From: Myxococcus qinghaiensis
GTDB taxonomy: Bacteria; Myxococcota; Myxococcia; Myxococcales; Myxococcaceae
Assembly: GCF_024198215.1 (NCBI RefSeq)
Contig: NZ_JAKCFA010000012.1
Location: 1 to 64,000, forward strand
Reading direction: 5' to 3'
Length of the DNA stretch: 64,000 nt
Below, in pieces: positions 57,228-64,000 of this stretch. The first letter of the stretch is position 1, and every line of letters begins with the position of its first letter. The notes beneath the pieces were generated by a model. That model did not search any database. It was not told the origin of the DNA and saw only the letters and a list, made by a program, of their open reading frames with translations. A program made the position numbers and the translations under genes.

Positions 57228-57272
57228 CGTCGACCCTCCCGAGACACCGGAGAGGGCCACACCTGGCGCGAC

Positions 57273-58070
57273 CTACTGCACGCCCGACACCACCACCGCG
57301 TCCGTCGTCTCCGTCACGGTGAACTTCTTGAGCGGCAGCACTGCGGGGCCCTGCGTCACATCCCCCTTCGCCGTGAAGATGGAGTTGTGGCAGTAGCAGA
57401 TGAGGTCCTGCTCCGCCGGACGCGAGGACACCTCACAGGCCTCGTGCGTGCACAGCGAGTCCACCGCGGACAGCGAGCCGTCCCCCAGCCGGAAGACGAA
57501 GATGCGCTTGCCGTAGCCGGTGGGGACCCCATCCACCACGCTGCCGTTGTCCTTCAACGTGGGGAACTGCGCGAAGGGCAGGCGCACCTCGCCATTCACC
57601 GCCGACGGGAAGCCCTCTTCGCCGGCGCGCAGGTCGATGCTCAGCACCTGCGTGCCCGCGTTGTACCGCGACGAGAACTTGCGCAGCCCCACCGTGGCCG
57701 GCCGCTGCGTCACCGAGCCGTCCACCGGGTTGAACTTGGACAGGTGGCAGGGGCAGACGACGTCGCGGCCGTCGAAGCCCAGCGGACAGGCCGCGTGGGT
57801 GCAGATCGACGACAACACGGAGAAGTCATTCTGCGCCGAGTGCGTCACCAGGAGCGGCGTGTCCTCGCCCGCCACGCGCACGGTGAGGGCCCCGCCCACG
57901 CGCTCCAGGTCCGGATAGCGCGACACCAGCAGGTCCACCGTGCCCGCATCACTGGCCGACACGTCCGTCACCGGAGCGGGGTTGATATCCGGCGCGCAGC
58001 CCGGCAGCGCCGTCGCCGCCGCGCCCGTGCCCAGGATGCCCTTCAAGAAGCCTCTTCGTGACGTGCTCAC
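57273..58070 (-). CDS. Tandem double-Rieske protein with Tat signal
   Basis: A 265-residue redox protein. A Tat motif (SRRGFLKG) and a lipobox-like LPGC at 25 suggest export and membrane attachment. Two Rieske [2Fe-2S] domains lie in one chain: the first has C90-T-H92 and C106-P-C-H109, the second C207-T-H209 and C225-Y-C-H228. Both also have the extra Cys of bc1-type Rieske proteins (CTHAAC/CPC and CTHEAC/CYC). Nearly all known Rieske subunits carry one cluster. It overlaps the YceI gene by 4 bp and is last in a three-gene run. Confidence 0.9.
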   Translation of the reverse strand: MSTSRRGFLKGILGTGAAATALPGCAPDINPAPVTDVSASDAGTVDLLVSRYPDLERVGGALTVRVAGEDTPLLVTHSAQNDFSVLSSICTHAACPLGFDGRDVVCPCHLSKFNPVDGSVTQRPATVGLRKFSSRYNAGTQVLSIDLRAGEEGFPSAVNGEVRLPFAQFPTLKDNGSVVDGVPTGYGKRIFVFRLGDGSLSAVDSLCTHEACEVSSRPAEQDLICYCHNSIFTAKGDVTQGPAVLPLKKFTVTETTDAVVVSGVQ

Positions 58071-58645
58071 TTGCCCTCCACCTCGAACGCCAGCTTGGGC
58101 TCCAGCACGAGCTCGTCATCCACCTTCACCATCAGCAGCGAGGGACGCTCAATCTTGTAGGCCTCCAGGCTGATGGTGAAGGAGCCCTCCGTCGTCACCT
58201 CCGTGGCCGACTTGAACAGCACCGTCACCGGCACCTCCACCTTCTGCTTCACCCCGTGGAAGTCGAGCTGCCCCTTGAGCGTCACCGGCACCTTGGCTGG
58301 GAAGGTCGTGGGCAGCGTCACGCCCGTGGCCGCGCCCTTGAACTCGACGGTGGGGTACTTGGCCACCTCCGTCACTTCCTGCATGTGGATGTCGCGGTTC
58401 TGGTTCTCCGAGTCGAAGTCCTTCACGTTGGCGACCACCATCACCTGCAGCGTGCCGTCCGCTTTCAGGTTGGCCTTGCCCGCGATGGGCTTCGCCGTGC
58501 CCACGACTTTGTGCGCCGGGTGATTGAGCTTGTACGTGAGGGTGCTGGCGTCCTTCTTCAGCGCGTACGTCTTCGCCGTGCCCTGGGCCAGGGCAGGCAG
58601 GGAGACAAGCAGGGTGGTGAGCAGCGCGAGTCGTCGAACAGTCAT
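58067..58645 (-). CDS. YceI family periplasmic protein
   Basis: A 192-residue protein with a signal peptide (ALLTTLLVSLPALA). The YceI lipocalin-like barrel shows YALKKDASTLTYKLNHPAHKVVG, NRDIHMQEVTEVAKYPTVEFKG, VTLKGQLDFHGVKQKVEVPVTV and ITISLEAYKIERP. YceI proteins bind isoprenoid or quinone-like lipids. The start at MTVRRL was chosen because GGAG lies 6 nt before it. It sits between the Rieske and heme-like membrane genes, so a quinone-binding role in this electron-transfer set is inferred. Confidence 0.88.
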   Translation of the reverse strand: MTVRRLALLTTLLVSLPALAQGTAKTYALKKDASTLTYKLNHPAHKVVGTAKPIAGKANLKADGTLQVMVVANVKDFDSENQNRDIHMQEVTEVAKYPTVEFKGAATGVTLPTTFPAKVPVTLKGQLDFHGVKQKVEVPVTVLFKSATEVTTEGSFTISLEAYKIERPSLLMVKVDDELVLEPKLAFEVEGK

Positions 58646-58707
58646 GTCCATCTCCAGAAAATCGAAGTCAGCCCACCCGATGCCCAACGGCACCCGGGCG
58701 GAAAGAT

Positions 58708-59358
58708 TCAGAAGAACAGCGTGAAGACACCCGCCGACACCGCGCCCAGGGTGGTGTAGCCGACGATCTGGTGCGCGGTGGCGAGGTCCGTCTCCGACAA
58801 CCGTCCAAACCGGTCCGTCGCCATGATGCCGAGGATGACCTGCGCCAGCATCCCCGCCGTCGCGATGGACATGAAGATTTTGTGGAAGGTGATGGTGTCC
58901 CACTGGAACTCCTCCTTCTCCAGGGGCTTGGGCGCCAGGAGGCCCAGCAAGCCGACGGAGGCGAAGACGACGGAGGTGCCCACCGCGAACCCGCGGTGCA
59001 GGCCCAGCAGGTTGCGGTCATCACCGCCCCCGCGGAACGAGTCGTTGAACTGGAGCTGACCAATCACCGTCGTGGTGACGAGTCCCGCGGCCAACGCGAA
59101 GCCCAGGCCCTGATGCAGCTTGAGCATGGTGCGGCGGCGGTCCAGGCGTGCTTGCAGCTCCGGGTCCACCTGGGCCGCGCCCGTGAGTTCATCGGGCTCC
59201 AGCAGGTCGAAGTCCAGCGAAGGGTCCTCCGCCGGAGGCTGCTTCTCGGCGGGCTCCTCCGTCTTCGGTGCGTCTTTGGGAGGCGACTTCTGTTGGGCGC
59301 GAGCGGTGGTGGTGGACAACAAGGACAGGATGACGAGGACGGCGGCGAAACGGTTCAT
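58708..59358 (-). CDS. Four-span membrane protein with four conserved-type His (b-heme candidate)
   Basis: A 216-residue protein. A signal-like N-terminus and a Pro/Glu linker are followed by four hydrophobic spans (about 84-100, 122-142, 160-178 and 195-214). Each span starts with a His: H82 (LHQGLGF), H121 (LHRGFAV), H159 (FHKIFMS) and H196 (AHQIVGY). Four His at helix ends, in pairs, is the cytochrome b561 pattern and suits two b-hemes. It is the first gene of the apparent operon with YceI and double-Rieske, 62 bp before YceI. Confidence 0.78.
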   Translation of the reverse strand: MNRFAAVLVILSLLSTTTARAQQKSPPKDAPKTEEPAEKQPPAEDPSLDFDLLEPDELTGAAQVDPELQARLDRRRTMLKLHQGLGFALAAGLVTTTVIGQLQFNDSFRGGGDDRNLLGLHRGFAVGTSVVFASVGLLGLLAPKPLEKEEFQWDTITFHKIFMSIATAGMLAQVILGIMATDRFGRLSETDLATAHQIVGYTTLGAVSAGVFTLFF

Positions 59359-59860
59359 CAGTGGGTATCCGTGAGGGCGCGTGGCAGGCGGCCGAGGCGG
59401 ACGGGCGGCGGGTGGGCCGGGCGTCCTCTGCGTCCATCATGCTGGCGTGACTCACGAAGAACCCGGGACCGATTGCGAAGTCTCCGCAACGGGAGCCGGC
59501 CAGGGGGTGGGCGTTCGTGGACGCGATGAAGGAGGGGGAGGCGACAGGAGACCACCTGCATGAGGGACCCGAACGAAACCTCCGTGCCAGTGATGACCTT
59601 GGAGCAGTGACTCCGAGGCCCAGCCGGAACGGTAGCGCCACACTCCGCGTAGAGGAAGCAGCATGAGAGGTGGGGCGCTCTGTCCGACAGCCACCTTCCT
59701 CCGGGCTCGGGGTCGGAAGTCGGCGGCCGGTGTGTTCACTGGCCGCGCGGAGGACTGACTGCCGCAGGACACTCATCCCGCCGGGGCCGGAAATCCGGCC
59801 TGGGATGCGTTTCAGTGCATGGGACTCGCGGCGTCACCTGCGCCGTCGGGAAGCGCGCGC
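59359..59860. other. Divergent intergenic stretch, no gene recognised
   Basis: Lies between the heme-like membrane gene and the GAF kinase. It contains a GGCCGG-AAAT-CCGGCC inverted repeat near 59784-59799. Open frames here have no ribosome site or protein-like pattern. Confidence 0.45.
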
Positions 59861-61708
59861 ATGGAGAAGCATTCGTCCGTCAGCCTCCGCTTGCCCCCAC
59901 CCGCTGAAGGACAGGGTGCGGGAGTCGAATTGCTGGCGGAGAGCCGCCTCGCCCGCGCCAGCGCCGAGCTCGCCAGCTCCCGCATGCGCAGCCTCCAGTC
60001 CCTCACCCTGGCCCTCTCCGGCGCCCTCACCCCCGAGGACGTCGCCCGCGCCGTCGTCGTGGAGGCCGTGCGCACCCTGGAGGCCCAGACGGGGGCGCTC
60101 TACCTGATGAACGCCACGGGCACGTCCATGGAGATGGTCCACACCGTGCGCTGCCCGCCCGCAATCGAAGCCGCCTTCACCCACGTCCCCGTGAACGCCG
60201 CCCACGTGCCCGTCGCCGTGGCCGTGAGCACCCGCGCGCCCCTGTGGATAACCGACCTGGCCTCCATGGCCGAGCGCTTCCCGGAGGCCGCCGAGGCCGC
60301 ACGCCCCGAGAGCGGCGACGTGTCCATCGCGTGCCTTCCCCTTTTCTCACGCGACAGGACGGTGGGGTGCCTGGCCTTCATCTGGGGCCGCGCGCACGAC
60401 TTCGACGCCGAGGAGCGCGCCTTCATCGACATGCTCGCGCAGCAGGCCACCATGGCCCTGGAGCGGGCCCGGCTGCTCGCCGCCGAGCGCACCCAGGTGG
60501 AGCGCGTGGGACTGCTCCAGCACGCCACCGCGGTGCTCGCGACGTCGCTCGACTTGGGCCACACCCTGCGCGGCGTGGCCCTGGGGCTGGTGCCCACGCT
60601 GGGCGACTTCTGCATCATCGACGTGCTCGGGCCGGACCATGAGGTGCGCCGCACCTTCCACGCCGCCACGCCGGAGTGCGCGGGCCTGCTCGCCGCCAGC
60701 CGCTGGCACCCGCCCGAGCGCCCCGGCACTCCCATCTGCTCGCTCGCCAGCGGCCTGCCCTCCTTCCACCCCGACGTCGACGCGGCCTGGGTGGAGGCCA
60801 CCGCGTGCGGCCCCGAGCAGCTCGCCCTGCTGCGCGCCCTGGCCCCCACCTCGTGGCTGTCCGTGCCGCTGGAGACGCCCGAGGGCGTGCTCGGCGCGCT
60901 GACGCTGGGCCACGGCATGTCCGGCCGTCACCACACCGAGGAGGACCTGGCGCTCGCCGTGGAGCTGGCCCGCCGCGCGAGCGCCGCCGTGCAGAACGCG
61001 CACCTGTTCCACCAGACGCAGCAGGCGCTCCAGCTGCGCGACGAGTTCCTCGCCATCGCCAGCCACGAGCTGAACACGCCGCTGACGGCCCTCAAGCTCC
61101 AGCTCTCCCGGCTGCGGCGCATGTCCTCCGACGGCGACGTGCGCGAGCGCACCACGTCCGCCGTGCAGCAGGTGGACCGGCTGGGACGGCTGGTGCGCGA
61201 GCTGCTGGAGGTGGCCCACCTGTCCGAGGGCCGCCTGCACCTCACCCCGGAGCCGGTGGACCTGGTGGACGTGTGTCGCGCGGTGATGGCGCGCTTCACC
61301 GAAGAGCGCGAGCGGGCGGGCGCCACCCTCTTCCTGCACGCCACCAGCGCGGTGCCCGGGCGGTGGGACCACGCGCGCGTGGATGGAATGGTGACGCACC
61401 TGGTGTCCAACGCCCTCAAGTACGGCCTGGGGCGGCCCGTGGAGGTGGAAGTCACCTGCATCCCCGGAGACCTGGCGCGGCTGGTGGTGAGGGACAGGGG
61501 CATCGGCATCCCCGCCGAGCAGCTCGCGCACCTCTTCCAGCGCTTCGGCCGCGCGGTGCCGCTGCGGCACTACGGCGGCTTCGGCCTGGGGCTGTGGTTC
61601 TCCCGGCAGGTGGTGGAGGCCCATGGCGGGCACATCCACCTGGAGAGCTCGCCCGGGCTGGGCACCACCGTCACGGTGGAGCTGCCCCGGACGCCCGAAT
61701 CCCCCTGA
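59861..61708 (+). CDS. GAF-domain sensor histidine kinase
   Basis: A soluble 615-residue kinase. GAF 1 (about 40-200, ALTPEDVARAVVVEAVRTLEAQTGALYL) and GAF 2 (215-385, LGDFCIIDVLGPDHEVRRTF) precede HisKA with His in IASHELNTPLTALKLQ. The HATPase domain shows VSNALKYG, DRGIGIPAEQLAHLFQRFGR and GGFGLGLWFSRQ. No span, receiver or paired regulator is seen, so it is an orphan cytoplasmic kinase that probably senses small molecules or redox state. An ATG at 59819 would add 14 residues. Confidence 0.92.
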   Translation: MEKHSSVSLRLPPPAEGQGAGVELLAESRLARASAELASSRMRSLQSLTLALSGALTPEDVARAVVVEAVRTLEAQTGALYLMNATGTSMEMVHTVRCPPAIEAAFTHVPVNAAHVPVAVAVSTRAPLWITDLASMAERFPEAAEAARPESGDVSIACLPLFSRDRTVGCLAFIWGRAHDFDAEERAFIDMLAQQATMALERARLLAAERTQVERVGLLQHATAVLATSLDLGHTLRGVALGLVPTLGDFCIIDVLGPDHEVRRTFHAATPECAGLLAASRWHPPERPGTPICSLASGLPSFHPDVDAAWVEATACGPEQLALLRALAPTSWLSVPLETPEGVLGALTLGHGMSGRHHTEEDLALAVELARRASAAVQNAHLFHQTQQALQLRDEFLAIASHELNTPLTALKLQLSRLRRMSSDGDVRERTTSAVQQVDRLGRLVRELLEVAHLSEGRLHLTPEPVDLVDVCRAVMARFTEERERAGATLFLHATSAVPGRWDHARVDGMVTHLVSNALKYGLGRPVEVEVTCIPGDLARLVVRDRGIGIPAEQLAHLFQRFGRAVPLRHYGGFGLGLWFSRQVVEAHGGHIHLESSPGLGTTVTVELPRTPESP

Positions 61709-61714
61709 CAGCCG

Positions 61715-62140
61715 TCACGCCGGCGCGGTGGCGGGGACCTCCGAGCGCTTCGCGGTGTCGTTCACCAGCGCGGAGCCCAGGGCGTGCGGGTCGAAGTACG
61801 CGTAGAAGCGGCGGATGTGCTCGCCGTCCCACTCGATGATGGAGACACCTTCGTAGGCCACGGCCGCGCCGTTGTGCGCGGTGCCATGGGACTCCCACTC
61901 CAGCGCCACCCTGTCGCCGGCCTCAATCATGTTGCGGAAGGTGGACTTCACCTGGCGCAGCGTGGACTTGTACTCGCGCCAGAAATGCCGCGCGCCCTCC
62001 CGGCCGGAGAAGACGTGGGACGAGGCGACGTTGCTCACCTGCGCATCGTCGCTGAAGAGCTCGATGAGGCCCTCCACGTCGCCGCTCTCCTCCAACCTCG
62101 ACAGTGCCTCCACGAACCGCTGAGCTCGCTCCATCGCCAT
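61715..62140 (-). CDS. SnoaL-like / NTF2-fold protein
   Basis: A 141-residue protein with the NTF2-like pattern: AQRFVEALSRLEESGDVEGLIELFSDDAQVSNVASSHVFSG, then VALEWESHGTAHNGAAVAYEGVSIIEWDGEHIRRFYAYFDPHALG. Some relatives are ketosteroid isomerase-like enzymes; the reaction here is unknown. It is convergent with the GAF kinase (6 bp gap). The start at MAMERA was chosen because the upstream extension lacks fold character. It is unrelated at high identity to the SnoaL protein at 2167. Confidence 0.82.
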   Translation of the reverse strand: MAMERAQRFVEALSRLEESGDVEGLIELFSDDAQVSNVASSHVFSGREGARHFWREYKSTLRQVKSTFRNMIEAGDRVALEWESHGTAHNGAAVAYEGVSIIEWDGEHIRRFYAYFDPHALGSALVNDTAKRSEVPATAPA

Positions 62141-62275
62141 CCGCTGCCTCACTCGACTGAAATGAAGGGTCGCTTCCGGAAAAAGGGTGGGCATGGAGAA
62201 GCCGCCCTGCCTCGTTTCCAGCCTCCTCGCTTGCTCGGCGGGGTGGCGCCAGGAGGGCCGTCCGTACGGTGGCCC

Positions 62276-63724
62276 TCAGGGCCCCTGTACCCGTGTCCAC
62301 TCCTCGCGATTCCAACCGTTCCGCGCATACCGCTCCCGCTTGGACTCCGGCAGCGCGTCCCAGGCCAGGCCGCGTCCCAGTTCGGGAGGCTCGTCGAAGA
62401 GGCCCACGTGCTCGCGGTCCACGGCCTCCTTCGCGCGCTTCGCCGTCAGCCCCTGCAGGTCGAACCCCAGCCGCACTTCCGCCTTGTTCCCTGCCTCCTC
62501 CACCTGGGCGAAGACGCCTCCGCCAAACCGCGCCTCGTCCAGGTTGAGCGTCGTGTAGCTGCCAGCATGCTTGCCCACGCCGAGTGACACCTTCAGCTCT
62601 CCGTCCGAGGCCTGGCTCACCTTCACGAGCCCCAGGTCGAGCTTCACCTCCGACTGGAGCTTCCCCTTCGTGTCCGCCATCACCTTCAAGCCCACCGGCC
62701 CGCCCTTCAGCTCCACGCCGCTCGCGGCCTTCAGGTCCACCTTGCCGCGTGAGTCGACCTGCGCGTCTCCTCCCAGCTTGAGGTTGCCCTGGGTCAGCTC
62801 CGCCTTGCCCTTCAACGCGAGGGTGCCCCCCGCGCGCTCCCCGAGCAGCTCCCGCTGCTTCACGTTGACGGCCTGGTAGACCCACGCCGTGGACCCGGGC
62901 GTCCCCACCGCCTGCCGCCACTGCTTCGCGAGGTCCTCCCGCTCGGGGTCCCGCCTGTCCAGCCCCAGCACCGAGTCCGGCAGCCGCGCGTCCCTGGGCG
63001 CTCCGAGCTTGCGCAGCTCCGTCAGGCTCCCCGCGTCCTCCACGGCCTTCACGTACCGCCCCAGGTACGCCGCGTGGTCCGCGTGGAAGGCCCTGCCCGC
63101 GGCGACGGAGTGCTCGCGCACGGCGTGACGAAGGGACGCCGGCAGCGACGACTCATCCCGGAGGAACCCAGGCCTGCCCGGGTAGCCCAGCGGCCCCGAG
63201 GCGGGCTCTCCCGGGAGACGCTGGAGGACACCCTGGGACTCGGCCTGCTTGAGGAAGGCGTCACGGGCGCCGGGGTCCTGCTCCGAGAGGAACGTCTTCA
63301 AGAGTCCCCCGCGCTCCATCCACTCCAGCGTCGCCCGGTAGGCGGCGGGAGGGAGCTGGCCGAGCAACGCGTGCACCGTCTTCACGTCGGTGTCGCTGAC
63401 GGCCCAGTCGCCGAGGCTCCGCGTCAGCCGCGACTGGATTTCCGACGCCACCTCCGAGGGGACCTCCGCGCGAGGGGCGCGCAGCTTGCCGCCCAGGGCC
63501 GCCAGCTCTCCGGCCGACACGCTCGGGCCCGTGACTCGCGGCGGGGTGTCCGTGCCTCGCGAGGACGTGCGTCCCGGGGAGGCACTCCCTCCATGGGCGC
63601 TCACCTCGTTGCGCTCGCGCGGAGGCGAGGCGGACGGACGTGACGGCGTGGGCGGCGTGGGAGTCGCGTCGGGAACGGTGTCGAGGGACAGCGGTGTACC
63701 GCCAGGGGCGTCGATTCGGGACAT
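62276..63724 (-). CDS. Hypothetical protein with Ser/Pro-rich N-terminus
   Basis: A 482-residue protein. The first 65 residues are Ser/Pro/Arg-rich and disordered. A helical middle follows (EVPSEVASEIQSRLTRSLGDWAVSDTDVKTVHALLGQLPPAAYRATLEWMERGGLLKTFL). From about 300 the chain turns into alternating strands (TLALKGKAELTQGNLKLGGDAQVDSRGKVDLKAASGVELKGG), a possible beta-helix or barrel-like part. No signal peptide. No family is recognised. The start at MSRIDAPGG was taken because the preceding 15 residues lack a ribosome site. Confidence 0.7.
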   Translation of the reverse strand: MSRIDAPGGTPLSLDTVPDATPTPPTPSRPSASPPRERNEVSAHGGSASPGRTSSRGTDTPPRVTGPSVSAGELAALGGKLRAPRAEVPSEVASEIQSRLTRSLGDWAVSDTDVKTVHALLGQLPPAAYRATLEWMERGGLLKTFLSEQDPGARDAFLKQAESQGVLQRLPGEPASGPLGYPGRPGFLRDESSLPASLRHAVREHSVAAGRAFHADHAAYLGRYVKAVEDAGSLTELRKLGAPRDARLPDSVLGLDRRDPEREDLAKQWRQAVGTPGSTAWVYQAVNVKQRELLGERAGGTLALKGKAELTQGNLKLGGDAQVDSRGKVDLKAASGVELKGGPVGLKVMADTKGKLQSEVKLDLGLVKVSQASDGELKVSLGVGKHAGSYTTLNLDEARFGGGVFAQVEEAGNKAEVRLGFDLQGLTAKRAKEAVDREHVGLFDEPPELGRGLAWDALPESKRERYARNGWNREEWTRVQGP

Positions 63725-63866
63725 GGGGTGCTCTCCGGAAGGAAGCGCTGGCCCCAGTGCATCCGACACACCAACCCCGTGCTTCGAGGCGCGAGGACGC
63801 GCGCTCCCTCACGAGGCATCGCGAGTCCGGGACGTGGAATCTCCCGAGGTGGACGTGCCGCCCGCG

Positions 63867-64000
63867 TCACGCCGAGGGCTGATAGGGCGCCGCGTCCAGA
63901 GGCAGCTCCAGCGTGAAGGTCGTCCCGGAGTGCGCCTCGCTCTCGACGGTGACTTTGCCGCCGTGGGCCTGGGCACAGCCCCACACCAGGGTGAGCCCCA
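63867..64000 (-). CDS. Sensor histidine kinase, C-terminal fragment at the window edge
   Basis: The last 43 residues of a histidine kinase run in from the right edge: GLTLVWGCAQAHGGKVTVES, then SGTTFTLELPLD, ending YQPSA. This is the G2/strand end of a HATPase domain. The rest lies outside the window, so no sensor can be named. Confidence 0.8.
   Translation of the reverse strand, partial: GLTLVWGCAQAHGGKVTVESEAHSGTTFTLELPLDAAPYQPSA

Overview
The window is chromosomal DNA from a myxobacterium, most likely of the family Myxococcaceae (Myxococcus, Corallococcus or Pyxidicoccus). This is inferred from very high GC with G/C at third codon positions, abundant GTG starts and ATGA/GTGA stop-start overlaps, many two-component and Ser/Thr kinase genes, lipoproteins with kelch, LVIVD or DAG-rich segments, and a DUF2378 (TIGR02265) protein, a family known essentially only from this group. 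No species call is made.

Layout. 1-823: the 5' end of a 16S rRNA gene running off the left edge, preceded by a long leader with four tandem sigma70-type promoters and a boxA-like motif. 824-6556: a housekeeping and metabolic mix (fatty acid hydroxylase-like protein, peptide deformylase, SnoaL-like protein, an autoregulated MarR pair, a secreted protein, DUF2378 and a KAS III-like synthase). 7061-11483: a MASE1 histidine kinase, tandem-repeat DNA, a glycine-rich protein ending in an SSB-like acidic tip, a small Zn-finger protein and a membrane peptide. 11683-18203: a MoxR/VWA pair, transketolase, three tandem terminators, and a four-repeat EF-hand-like protein. 18199-31194: GNAT, TruB, a RecF/OLD-like ATPase, an S37-like lipoprotein without its catalytic triad, an M36 metalloprotease, a Zn-ribbon membrane protein, an S9 peptidase with a divergent LysR regulator, AraC, and a thioredoxin-reductase-like flavoprotein.

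31508-38753: an LVIVD lipoprotein, then an accessory island with more A/T-ending codons than its surroundings. It holds a type VI-like PAAR/AHH nuclease effector with its Imm11 (DUF1629) immunity gene, then a 1242-residue nucleoside-phosphorylase-STAND NTPase-TPR protein with no visible Shine-Dalgarno site. These are the best candidates for a conflict/defence system.

38763-47839 is a signalling block. Three translationally coupled two-component genes (receiver, hybrid kinase, multi-receiver/Hpt/diguanylate cyclase) are followed by two XRE paralogues and two Ser/Thr kinase-like genes, one of which has lost the DFG aspartate. 47884-53917 carries a coupled pair of Zn-ribbon/TM paralogues, hypotheticals, a 57-residue RiPP-like precursor missed by length cut-offs, and a CBS protein with twelve hexapeptide repeats. 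53950-64000 has a LysR gene with an operator touching its start codon, a kelch lipoprotein with its TPR-like partner, an apparent electron-transfer operon (four-His membrane protein, YceI, tandem double-Rieske protein), an orphan GAF-type histidine kinase, a SnoaL protein, a hypothetical, and the C-terminus of another histidine kinase at the right edge.

All identifications come from reading motifs and recalling families; no database or structure search was run.
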